DNA from: an uncultured Sutterellaceae bacterium
GTDB taxonomy: Bacteria; Pseudomonadota; Gammaproteobacteria; Burkholderiales; Burkholderiaceae_F
Reading direction: 5' to 3'
Assembly: GCA_902797695.1 (NCBI GenBank)
Contig: CADBTW010000088.1
Coordinates: 1-64,000 of the forward strand
DNA length: 64,000 nucleotides
The position numbers and the translations under genes are program-made. The notes below the pieces were generated by a model. The model did not search any database, had not been told where the DNA came from, and saw only the letters and a program-made list of their open reading frames with translations. This document shows positions 56,614 to 64,000 of this stretch, piece by piece; positions within the stretch are counted from its first letter, which is position 1, and every line of letters starts with the position of its first letter.

Positions 56614-57927
56614 ATGGCTTCAAAGGCAAAAATCCGCGCCGTCACCGGCATGAACGACATGCTCCCGACGGACAGCGCTAGGTGGGAATTCTTCGAGGAC
56701 ACGGCCCGCGACATCGCGACCGAGTACGGCTACCGCCAGATGCGGACCCCGATCCTCGAGTCGACCGACCTCTTCACGCACGGGATCGGCGAGGCGACCG
56801 ACGTCGTCGAGAAGGAGATGTACTCGTTCGAGGACTCCCTCAACGGCGAACGGCTGTCGCTTCGGCCCGAGAACACCGCGGGCATCGTCCGCTCCGCGAT
56901 CGAGAACAGCCTCCTTCACGACGCGCCCCGCCGTGTCTGGTACTTCGGGCCGATGTTCCGGCACGAGCGCCCGCAGCGCGGCCGCTACCGCCAGTTCCAC
57001 CAGTTCGGGTGCGAGGCACTCGGGTTCTCAGGACCCGACGTCGACGCCGAGCTGATCCTGATGACCGCGCGGCTCTGGAAGGCGCTCGGCATCCGGGACG
57101 TGAAGCTCGAGCTCAACTCGCTTGGCGAGCCCTCGGAACGTGCCGCCCATCGCGCAGCCCTTCTCGAATACTTCGAGGCGCACCTCGACCAGCTGAACGA
57201 GACCGCGAAGCACCGCCTGTACCTCAATCCGCTCCGGATCCTCGACACGAAGGACCCGGACATGCAGGATCTGGTCGAGAAGGCCCCGAAGCTGATCAGC
57301 TACCTCGGCGAAGGATCCCTCAGGTTCCTCTCCAGCCTCGAGCACCAGCTCGAGCGCGCTGGGATCGACTACGTCATCAACGCGCGTCTCGTCCGCGGCC
57401 TCGACTACTACAGCCACACGGTCTTCGAGTGGACAACGGACAGGCTCGGCTCTCAGGCTACAATCTGCGGCGGCGGCCGCTATGACGGCCTGATGGAGAT
57501 CCTCGGCGGGAAGCCCGCGCCCTGCGTCGGCTTTGCGATGGGGGCCGAGCGCGTTCTCGAGCTGATGGGAGAGTTCGGGGTGAAGCCCGAGGCGCCTGAC
57601 TGCGCGGTCTACGTGATCCACGCGGGCGAAGGCACCCTCGACCCGGCCGTTGCCGTTGCCGAGGAACTCCGCGACCTTGACGTGAGCACGATCGTCCACG
57701 GGGGCGAGTCGAGCATGAAGAGCCAGATGAAGAAGGCTGACGCGTCAGGCGCCGAATTTGCACTGATCATCGGGGAGAACGAGGCCGCTTCCGGAACGGT
57801 TTCCGTGAAGCGCCTCCGCGACCGCGGCGAAGGCGCCAGGTTCGCGAAGCAGGAAACGCTCCCCGCGGCAGAAGCCGCCGAGCAGGTCTTCAGCGAGCTT
57901 CTCGACATCGAAACTAAGGATCTCTAA
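56614..57927 (+). CDS. hisS: histidine--tRNA ligase
   Basis: A 437-residue class II synthetase. Motif 2 is in RVWYFGPMFRHERPQRGRYRQF (in parts), the histidine A and B motifs are LVRGLDYYSHTVFEW and GGGRYDGL, and a C-terminal anticodon-binding domain follows. It lies 28 bases after ispG and 2 bases before the yfgM homologue. Confidence 0.98.
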   Translation: MASKAKIRAVTGMNDMLPTDSARWEFFEDTARDIATEYGYRQMRTPILESTDLFTHGIGEATDVVEKEMYSFEDSLNGERLSLRPENTAGIVRSAIENSLLHDAPRRVWYFGPMFRHERPQRGRYRQFHQFGCEALGFSGPDVDAELILMTARLWKALGIRDVKLELNSLGEPSERAAHRAALLEYFEAHLDQLNETAKHRLYLNPLRILDTKDPDMQDLVEKAPKLISYLGEGSLRFLSSLEHQLERAGIDYVINARLVRGLDYYSHTVFEWTTDRLGSQATICGGGRYDGLMEILGGKPAPCVGFAMGAERVLELMGEFGVKPEAPDCAVYVIHAGEGTLDPAVAVAEELRDLDVSTIVHGGESSMKSQMKKADASGAEFALIIGENEAASGTVSVKRLRDRGEGARFAKQETLPAAEAAEQVFSELLDIETKDL

Positions 57928-57929
57928 GC

Positions 57930-58607
57930 ATGGCTTACAACCTCGAGGAACAAGAGTCAATCGACAACCTCAAGAACTGGTGGGACAAGTGGGGCACCCC
58001 GGTGCTCTGCGTCGTCACCGCGGGATGCCTTGCCGTCGCCGGCTGGAACGGCTGGAAGTGGTGGAACCACCGCCAGACCGCGAAGGCTTCCTTCGCGTAC
58101 GCCGAGCTTCAGAACGCGGTGGGGCGCGATGACGCGAAGAACGTCAAGTCCCTTTCCGACGGCCTCACCGACAAGTACGGGTCGACTGTCTTCGGCCCCC
58201 TTGCGGCGTTTTCGGCCGCCCGCTACGCTGAGGACCACGGCGATGCCGCAACGGCCCGCGCGAAGCTGCAGTGGATCGTCGACCACGGCGGCCGCGAGGA
58301 GTTCGAGGCGATCGCCCGCGTGAGGCTCGCGGGACTGCTGCTTGACAACAAGGAGAACGACAAGGCGCTCGCCGCCCTTTCCTCCTTCAAGCCGAAGTCC
58401 GACGCCGAGCGGGTGATCGTGTCTGACCGCCTCGGGGATGTCTATGAGGCGATGGGAAAGCCCGACGAGGCCCGCAAGGCCTGGAAGGAGGCGTTCGAGA
58501 CCGCCCGCCCGGGCGATCCCCTGAGGAACCTCCTCCAGATCAAGATGGACTCGCTTCCCGAGGCGGCTGCCAGCGCTTCCCCGAAGGCGTCCGCCGCGGC
58601 GGGCTAG
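57930..58607 (+). CDS. YfgM-family membrane-anchored TPR protein
   Basis: A 225-residue protein with a short cytoplasmic N-terminus, one transmembrane helix (about 24-42) and a periplasmic tetratricopeptide-like helical domain (about 55-210). E. coli YfgM works with the PpiD chaperone at the Sec translocon. Its place between hisS and bamB is conserved. A short Ala/Ser-rich tail ends it. Confidence 0.92.
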   Translation: MAYNLEEQESIDNLKNWWDKWGTPVLCVVTAGCLAVAGWNGWKWWNHRQTAKASFAYAELQNAVGRDDAKNVKSLSDGLTDKYGSTVFGPLAAFSAARYAEDHGDAATARAKLQWIVDHGGREEFEAIARVRLAGLLLDNKENDKALAALSSFKPKSDAERVIVSDRLGDVYEAMGKPDEARKAWKEAFETARPGDPLRNLLQIKMDSLPEAAASASPKASAAAG

Positions 58608-58650
58608 CCTTCTTCGCGGATCCTGAAAACTACTTGGAGTCTTAGGGTTT

Positions 58651-59787
58651 ATGGCAAGAAAAATTGTTTGCGCCGCGGCTGCCGCGTGCCTAGTGCTTGC
58701 GACGAGCGGCTGCTCCATCTTTTCCTCGGACAACCCGCGGGATCCCGTGAAGCTCGCGAAGATTCAGGAGACGGCCGGCGTGTCGACCGTCTGGTCCGAC
58801 CGGCTCGGCGGCTCCAGGCTCTCCTTCCTCACCCCGGCGATCGCTCCGAACGGCATCTACGCCGCAGGCGGAAAGAGCCTCTACCGGATCGATCCGGCCT
58901 CGGGCGCCAAGGTCTGGACCTTCAGCCTGAAGGAGGAGATCACATCAGGCGTTGGTTCGGACGGCTATTTCGCTGCCGTCGGCACGACGGGAGGACAGGT
59001 GGTCGTTGCGGATTCCGAAGGCAAGGAAGTCTGGCGCGCGAAGCTTCCTTCGGAGGTCGACCGCCCGCCGCTCGTCGGCCACGACCTCGTGATCGTGCAT
59101 ACGGCGGACACCCGCATCACGGCCTTCAACGCGAAGACCGGAAGCCAGGTCTGGCACTACCAGGGGCAGATCCCGGCCCTTTCGCTCAGGACGCCCCGTG
59201 AAATGGCGTTCTTCGCAGACGGCATTTTGGTCGGCCAGGCGAACGGCAAGCTCGCCGGGCTCTCGCTCGCCGGCAAGCCCGCTTTTGAAGCCGCGATTTC
59301 GCTTCCCTCCGGCATCACGGAAGTCGAGCGGCTGAACGACGTGGTCGGCGCGCCGCTCATCGCCTCGGGGCTGCTCTGCGCCTCAACCTACCAGGGGCGG
59401 CTCACCTGCATGAGCGCCCAGAACGGGACGACCCGCTGGTCGGTGAAGGTGGACGCGGTGACCGGGCCGACTTCGGACGGCCGTGCCGCCTTCGTGGTCG
59501 ACGCGAAGGGCGTGATTCACGCCTACTCCCTCACGAACGGGGCCGAGCTCTGGAAGAACGACACGATGCGCTACCGCGCGAACACGGCGCCTGTCGCCCT
59601 CGGCGGGTATCTCGCGTGCGGAGACTATGACGGCTACATCCACCTGCTCGATCCCGCGACCGGGCGCGAGACGGGGCGCGGGAGGATCTCTGGCGCCGTG
59701 CGCGTCACGCCGCAGCAGCTTGGCGACGGAGCCCTCTTCCAGACCGAGGACGGGACGCTCGCCCTCCTGAGGGCATCCGGCCGCTAA
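58651..59787 (+). CDS. bamB: outer-membrane assembly lipoprotein BamB
   Basis: A 378-residue lipoprotein: signal peptide with lipobox TSGC (C21), then an eight-bladed PQQ-type beta propeller (repeats such as [46 protein letters not shown]). BamB is part of the Bam complex that inserts beta-barrel proteins. It lies 43 bases after yfgM and is followed by der, as in most proteobacteria. Confidence 0.96.
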   Translation: MARKIVCAAAAACLVLATSGCSIFSSDNPRDPVKLAKIQETAGVSTVWSDRLGGSRLSFLTPAIAPNGIYAAGGKSLYRIDPASGAKVWTFSLKEEITSGVGSDGYFAAVGTTGGQVVVADSEGKEVWRAKLPSEVDRPPLVGHDLVIVHTADTRITAFNAKTGSQVWHYQGQIPALSLRTPREMAFFADGILVGQANGKLAGLSLAGKPAFEAAISLPSGITEVERLNDVVGAPLIASGLLCASTYQGRLTCMSAQNGTTRWSVKVDAVTGPTSDGRAAFVVDAKGVIHAYSLTNGAELWKNDTMRYRANTAPVALGGYLACGDYDGYIHLLDPATGRETGRGRISGAVRVTPQQLGDGALFQTEDGTLALLRASGR

Positions 59788-59837
59788 CCCGGGGACCGCC
59801 CGCTCCTTGGAAAACATTTTTAGGAACGTTTTATCTC

Positions 59838-61208
59838 ATGCTTCCCGTAATCGCTCTCGTCGGACGTCCGAATGTCGGAAAGTCGACGCTTTACAACCGG
59901 CTTACGAGGACCCGTGACGCCATTGTCGCCGACTACGCCGGCCTCACCCGGGACCGCCACTACGGCGACGGCAAGGTGGGACCGAGGCCGTACATCGTGA
60001 TCGACACGGGCGGGTTCGAGCCCGTCCGCCCCGAGGGCATCGTGGGCCAGATGGCCTCGCAGGCCGAGCTCGCGATCGAGGAGTCGGATGCCGTGATCTT
60101 CGTGGTCGACGCCCGGACGGGCGTCACGCCCCAGGACCACCGCATCGCGCAGACCCTGCGCGAGTCGGGCCGCAAGGTGTACCTCGCGGTGAACAAGGCC
60201 GAGGGACTCAGTCCGGTTGCGGCGAGCGAGTTCTACGAGCTTGGCCTCGGGGTCGAGCCCTATCTCGTCTCCGCAGCGCACGGCCAGGGCATCGCGACCC
60301 TGATGGATGACGTCCTCAGCCCCTTCCCCGAGGAGGAGCCGAAGACCGGGGACGAAAAGGAGGCGGAGGAGGGCGGAGAGCACCGCATCCGCGTCGCGAT
60401 CGCCGGTCGCCCGAACGTCGGCAAGTCCACCCTCGTGAACGCGCTCCTCGGCGAGGACCGCGTCGTCGCCTTCGACCTGCCGGGAACGACCCGGGACGCG
60501 ATCAACGTGGACTTCGACTACGACGGACATCCCTACACGCTCGTCGACACGGCGGGCCTCCGCAAGAAGGGGAAGGTGTTCGAGGCGATCGAGAAGTTCT
60601 CGGTCGTGAAGACCCTGCAGGCAATTGCAGACTCGAACGTCGTCGTCCTCGTGATCGACGCCCGGAGCGGAGTCGCCGAGCACGACGCCCATATCGCCGA
60701 GTACGCGCTTGACGCGGGCAGAGCTCTCGTTGTCGCCGTGAACAAGTGGGACGGGCTCTCAGCCTACGAGCGCACCCAGCGCGACCAGCAGCTCGAGATG
60801 AAGCTCCGGTTCCTGCACTGGGCACGGTTCGTCCACATTTCCGCGCTGAAGAGGAACGGTCTCAACCACCTGATGAAGGCGGTGTCCGACGCCTACACCG
60901 CGTCGATGGCAAGGCTCCCGACCCCGAAGCTCACCCGGTCCCTGATCGAGGCCGTGAACCGCCAGCAGCCGCCCCGCGCTGGCAAGGTCCGCCCGAAGAT
61001 GCGCTACGCTCATCAGGGCGGGTCGAATCCCCCGGTGATCGTGATCCACGGGAATTCGCTCCAGTCGATCGGGGACAGCTACCGGCGCTATCTCGAAAGC
61101 TGGTTCCGCGACCAGTTCGGGCTCGCAGGAACGCCGCTCAAGATCGAATTCAAGACCGGCCGCAACCCGTACGCCGACCCGAAGGCTGCGGGAGACCGCA
61201 AAAAGTAA
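59838..61208 (+). CDS. der: GTPase Der (EngA)
   Basis: A 456-residue protein with two GTPase domains (first G1 GRPNVGKST at 8-16; second [16 protein letters not shown] at about 191) and a C-terminal KH-like domain (about 375-456). It is needed for 50S ribosome assembly. It lies 50 bases after bamB. Confidence 0.98.
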   Translation: MLPVIALVGRPNVGKSTLYNRLTRTRDAIVADYAGLTRDRHYGDGKVGPRPYIVIDTGGFEPVRPEGIVGQMASQAELAIEESDAVIFVVDARTGVTPQDHRIAQTLRESGRKVYLAVNKAEGLSPVAASEFYELGLGVEPYLVSAAHGQGIATLMDDVLSPFPEEEPKTGDEKEAEEGGEHRIRVAIAGRPNVGKSTLVNALLGEDRVVAFDLPGTTRDAINVDFDYDGHPYTLVDTAGLRKKGKVFEAIEKFSVVKTLQAIADSNVVVLVIDARSGVAEHDAHIAEYALDAGRALVVAVNKWDGLSAYERTQRDQQLEMKLRFLHWARFVHISALKRNGLNHLMKAVSDAYTASMARLPTPKLTRSLIEAVNRQQPPRAGKVRPKMRYAHQGGSNPPVIVIHGNSLQSIGDSYRRYLESWFRDQFGLAGTPLKIEFKTGRNPYADPKAAGDRKK

Positions 61209-61220
61209 AAGAAGGCCCTT

Positions 61221-61925
61221 ATGGCTAGGAAAAACAGAAGCGCGGCCTGGGGCATCACCGCCATCGTTTTTGCTTTGTCGTTCGGCGTGCTCTGGTGGCT
61301 TTGGGATCCCCTCGGGGAGCCTGACTCCCATGTCCTGCTCGCGGTCGAGCTGGTGTTCGCTGTCGCGCTCGCGATGCTCGTGAACGCGGTCGCCCGTCCG
61401 CAGAGCCGGATCGGCGACCAGACGGGGCTCGGAGCCCCGTCCGTCTCAATCTCAGTCGCGCTGGTGACACTCGCGGTCGCAGGCGTCGCGCTCGCTTCGG
61501 TCGGCCTCAGGCATCCCGTGGTCGGCGGAGTCCTCGCCGCGCTCGCCGCGGCGTCGCTCGTCCTCCGCACGGTGATCACCCGGTTCCTCACCCGGCTTTT
61601 CTGGGGCGTGCCGCTTGACCGGCACCCCGAGGCCGTCACGTTCTGGAAGGCGGAATTCGCGGCGATCGCCGGGCACGTGAAGAACGAGCCGTTCCTCGAG
61701 CGTCTTTCGGAAGTGCAGGCGCTATGCGCCGCGCAGCCCTCCTGCAGGAAGAAGGTTCCCGAGGCCGCCCGGGCCCTCGATCCGGGCATTACCGCGGAGG
61801 TGAAGCGGCTCCGCGAGCAGGCCGAGGCGGGCGATCTCGGCAAGGCGGTGGCTTCGCTCGACCTGATCCGGGACAAGCTGAAGACGAGGCTCGAAGCCTG
61901 CAGAGGCCCGCAGAAGACCCCGTAA
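61221..61925 (+). CDS. four-helix membrane protein, unknown function
   Basis: A 234-residue protein with four hydrophobic helices (about 9-27, 38-57, 73-93, 97-118) and a soluble, charged C-terminal half (about 125-234) with two cysteines (CAAQPSC). I do not recognise a family. It lies 12 bases after der with GAAGG before the ATG, so it is in the operon, at a position where other Betaproteobacteria go straight to hfq. A small-membrane-protein role linked to der/hfq is not shown. Confidence 0.72.
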   Translation: MARKNRSAAWGITAIVFALSFGVLWWLWDPLGEPDSHVLLAVELVFAVALAMLVNAVARPQSRIGDQTGLGAPSVSISVALVTLAVAGVALASVGLRHPVVGGVLAALAAASLVLRTVITRFLTRLFWGVPLDRHPEAVTFWKAEFAAIAGHVKNEPFLERLSEVQALCAAQPSCRKKVPEAARALDPGITAEVKRLREQAEAGDLGKAVASLDLIRDKLKTRLEACRGPQKTP

Positions 61926-62051
61926 AGCCGTATCATGGTGGGCACGGGCGGCAAGCGGCTCCTCGGTCCGTCCGCCCCTTGGTCCGCGCCTCTACCGATT
62001 CGGGGAGCCGAAACACAAAAAAACAAGCGCATAAGCGCTGGGAATAACAAT

Positions 62052-62303
62052 ATGGCAAACAACAATAAGGGACAGCTTCTTCAGGATCCTTTCCTCAACG
62101 CGCTCCGCAAGGAGCACATTCCGGTCAACATTTATCTGATCAACGGCATCAAGCTCCAGGGTCAGGTCGAATCCTTCGACCAGTACGTCGTGCTGCTCCG
62201 CAACACGGTGACTCAGATGGTTTACAAGCACGCGATCAGCACCGTCGTTCCGACGCGCGCCGTGAACATGCCGAACAACGGCACCCCTTCCCCGGAGTCC
62301 TGA
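62052..62303 (+). CDS. hfq: RNA chaperone Hfq
   Basis: An 83-residue Sm-like protein that pairs small RNAs with mRNAs. The Sm1 motif ([31 protein letters not shown], in parts) and the Sm2 YKHAIST are present. The C-terminal tail is short. The ATG at 62052 follows a 126-base leader after the membrane protein gene. Confidence 0.98.
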   Translation: MANNNKGQLLQDPFLNALRKEHIPVNIYLINGIKLQGQVESFDQYVVLLRNTVTQMVYKHAISTVVPTRAVNMPNNGTPSPES

Positions 62304-62367
62304 ACTGACAGTCTTTCAGGTAGACCAGGCGCGGGATGACCGGCCTGGCAAGGCGTGGCTCGTCTGC

Positions 62368-63507
62368 GTGAGCATCGGGCGGTTTTCCCGCCCCGACGCG
62401 GCGGACGAGCTGTCGCTTCTTGTTTCCTCTGACGGGCTCGATCCCGTGGGGCTCACCGAGGCCCGCCGCGAGAAGCCGGACCCGGCGACCTTCCTCGGAA
62501 GCGGGAAGATCGCGGAGATCGGCGAGGCGGCGAGGGCGGCCGGGGCGGACGTGCTCATTTTCGACACGCCGCTCTCCGCGGCCCAGGAGCGGAACATCGA
62601 GCGCGCAGCGCACCTCGCAGTGCTCGACCGCACGGAGCTGATCCTCGAGATTTTCCAGCGCAGGGCAAAGAGCCGCGAGGGGCGCCTGCAGGTGGAGCTT
62701 GCTAAGCTCGAGCACCTCTCGACGCGGCTCGTCCGCGGCTGGACGCACCTTGAGAGACAGCGGGGCGGCCTTTCGAAGACCGGGGGTCCGGGCGAGAAGC
62801 AGATCGAGCTCGACCGCCGGATGATCGGCGAGCGAGTGAAGCAGCTGAGGGCCCAGCTGAAGAAGCTCGAGCGCCAGCGAAGCACGCAGCGCCGCTCGCG
62901 GAACCGGGGCGAGCTCCTCACCGTTTCCCTCGTCGGCTACACGAACGCCGGGAAGAGCACGCTCTTCAACCGGCTCACCCGGGCGGAGTCCTATGTCGCG
63001 AACCAGCTTTTCGCGACGCTTGACACCACGGCGAGGCGCTGCTGGGTGGGCGGAACCGACATGGTCGTGCTTTCCGACACGGTCGGCTTCATCCGGGACC
63101 TTCCGACGCAGCTCGTCGAGGCGTTCAAGTCGACGCTTGACGAGACGGTCCATGCCGACCTCCTCCTCCACGTCGTGGACGCTTCGAGCGAGGTCCGCGA
63201 GGACCAGATCGATTCGGTGAACGCAGTGCTCGAGCAGATCGAAGCGGAGTCGATCCCGACGATCCTCGTCTACAACAAGGCCGACAAGGCCCCTGCCGTC
63301 CTCGGGGTGAGACGCGAGGGGGGCGCCGTGAAGTCGGTAGGTGTGAGCGCCCTCACGGGCGAAGGCCTTGACGATCTCCGGGCGGCGGTCCGGGAATTCG
63401 CGGCGGCCTGGCGCGAACGGCATCCCGCGGAGCCCCGGGAGCTCGAGCCCTGGGAGAAGGCGAAGCTCGAGGCCGAGGCGAGGCGCGCGGGCAAGCCCGG
63501 TTCCTGA
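62368..63507 (+). CDS. hflX: ribosome-associated GTPase HflX
   Basis: A 379-residue (from GTG 62368) GTPase that splits stalled ribosomes. The N-terminal nucleotide-binding domain has the glycine-rich FLGSGKIAEIG; a coiled coil (about 125-180) with KTGGPGEKQIELDRR leads to the G domain (GYTNAGKST, DTVGFIRDLP, NKAD). The first beta strand of the family (like KAWLVCVSIG) is encoded upstream of the GTG, in the same frame from 62305, so the true start is probably an upstream non-standard codon such as CTG 62305 with CGGAG before it. Confidence 0.93.
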   Translation: MSIGRFSRPDAADELSLLVSSDGLDPVGLTEARREKPDPATFLGSGKIAEIGEAARAAGADVLIFDTPLSAAQERNIERAAHLAVLDRTELILEIFQRRAKSREGRLQVELAKLEHLSTRLVRGWTHLERQRGGLSKTGGPGEKQIELDRRMIGERVKQLRAQLKKLERQRSTQRRSRNRGELLTVSLVGYTNAGKSTLFNRLTRAESYVANQLFATLDTTARRCWVGGTDMVVLSDTVGFIRDLPTQLVEAFKSTLDETVHADLLLHVVDASSEVREDQIDSVNAVLEQIEAESIPTILVYNKADKAPAVLGVRREGGAVKSVGVSALTGEGLDDLRAAVREFAAAWRERHPAEPRELEPWEKAKLEAEARRAGKPGS

Positions 63508-63511
63508 TGGG

Positions 63512-63520
63512 TGCTAGACT
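63512..63520 (+). promoter_or_regulatory. candidate extended -10 before hflK
   Basis: TGCTAGACT (63512-63520) resembles an extended -10. A GCGCCCCGG/CCGGGGCGC hairpin follows in the leader. No -35 is clear. Confidence 0.35.
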
Positions 63521-63609
63521 CAAAAGCCGCGCCCCGGCTCCTCCCGCAGGGGATCCCGGGGCGCCCGATGCGCCTGCTTTCAGGCTAGGAAATTCCTCTG
63601 GATTTTTGT

Positions 63610-64000
63610 ATGTCGCTCAATGATTACCGATGGGGCAGGCGGCCCGGGCCGGAAGAAGGAAAGTCCGGCGGAACGCCCCCGGAAGGCGCTCCCCGAGGGG
63701 AGGGCCCCGGCAATCAGAAGCCCGAGGCGCCGAGGCGCCCCGAGGGAGGCCGCCCCGCAGGCCCGGATCACGGCGGCGAGCAGCGTCCCGGGAACGGGGG
63801 CGAGGGCGACGATACCGACTCGAAGCGGAGTGCGAGGGACCTAGACGCCGAGTGGAAGTCCTTCAACGACATGCTCCAGACGATCTGGGGGAAGGGCGGG
63901 CAGCAGCCCGGGGGCGGCAGCGAGCCGCCTGAAGGCGGGAACCCCGGCGGCGACGCGCCGAAGGTCGACCGGAGGCGCCGCGCGAGCCGCGTTGCGGGGC
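63610..64000 (+). CDS. hflK: HflK protein, N-terminal part (cut by window end)
   Basis: The frame from ATG 63610 (MSLNDYRWGRRPGPEEGKSG) stays open to the window end, 130 codons. It is Gly/Pro/Glu-rich, with DLDAEWKSFNDMLQTIWGKGG, the usual pre-membrane segment of HflK. The SPFH membrane domain would follow to the right. HflK and HflC modulate the FtsH protease. Position after hfq-hflX supports the call. The 5' region is longer and more repetitive than in E. coli. Confidence 0.85.
   Translation, partial: MSLNDYRWGRRPGPEEGKSGGTPPEGAPRGEGPGNQKPEAPRRPEGGRPAGPDHGGEQRPGNGGEGDDTDSKRSARDLDAEWKSFNDMLQTIWGKGGQQPGGGSEPPEGGNPGGDAPKVDRRRRASRVAG

Overview
The window is GC-rich bacterial chromosome coding almost wall to wall. 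It fits a betaproteobacterium of the order Burkholderiales, most likely the gut-associated family Sutterellaceae. This rests on gene order (LMW phosphatase-iscRSUA-hscBA-fdx-iscX; rpfE-like-recJ-prfB-lysS; ndk-rlmN-rodZ-ispG-hisS-yfgM-bamB-der-hfq-hflX-hflK) and on a periplasmic multihaem cytochrome/flavoprotein reductase locus with a TtrSR-like two-component system. The family assignment is inference; no rRNA long enough to place the organism is present.

Layout. 1-120: the 3' end of a 5S rRNA gene with its terminator, so a ribosomal operon lies to the left. 282-4585: a small membrane protein, rarA, serS, a histone H1-like Lys/Ala/Pro protein and tRNA-Ser. 4658-10744: the main accessory region. 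A histidine kinase with a PhnD-like sensor domain, a FixJ/NarL-type response regulator and a Tat-exported flavoprotein run leftward. A tetrahaem cytochrome c and a second Tat-exported flavoprotein run rightward. A symmetric intergenic region lies between the two arms. 11096-14342: an orphan amino-acid-binding protein, ornithine decarboxylase and tRNA-Asn. 14442-17885: an aromatic/aspartate aminotransferase and uvrB. 18013-24334: a low-molecular-weight phosphatase and the complete Isc iron-sulfur cluster operon, with a recognisable IscR operator. 24534-26067: a secreted protein of 18-residue repeats and ornithine carbamoyltransferase. 26165-32567 (minus): rpfE-like, recJ, prfB (with its programmed +1 frameshift), lysS and a Nudix hydrolase. 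32705-35503: lolC, lolD and tatD. 35544-37577: an ACT-domain protein and a UPF0210 protein. 37787-39925: relA. 40012-48143: tRNA-Val, thrS, infC, rpmI, rplT, pheS, pheT, ihfA, a MerR-type regulator and tRNA-Pro. 48277-48894 (minus): an orphan IS607-type serine recombinase. 49101-53077: surE, nlpD, rlmD and ndk, with no rpoS in its usual place. 53225-64000: rlmN through hflX and the cut-off start of hflK.

How the genes work together. Most of the window is housekeeping: translation, iron-sulfur assembly, outer-membrane lipoprotein export and assembly, DNA repair and the stringent response. The exception is 4658-10744, which reads as a self-contained regulated respiratory module. A periplasmic ligand sensed by the kinase would switch on a periplasmic electron-transfer chain (tetrahaem cytochrome to flavoprotein). 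The terminal acceptor is unknown, and neither flavoprotein keeps the full set of fumarate-site arginines. This is the best candidate here for an undescribed system.
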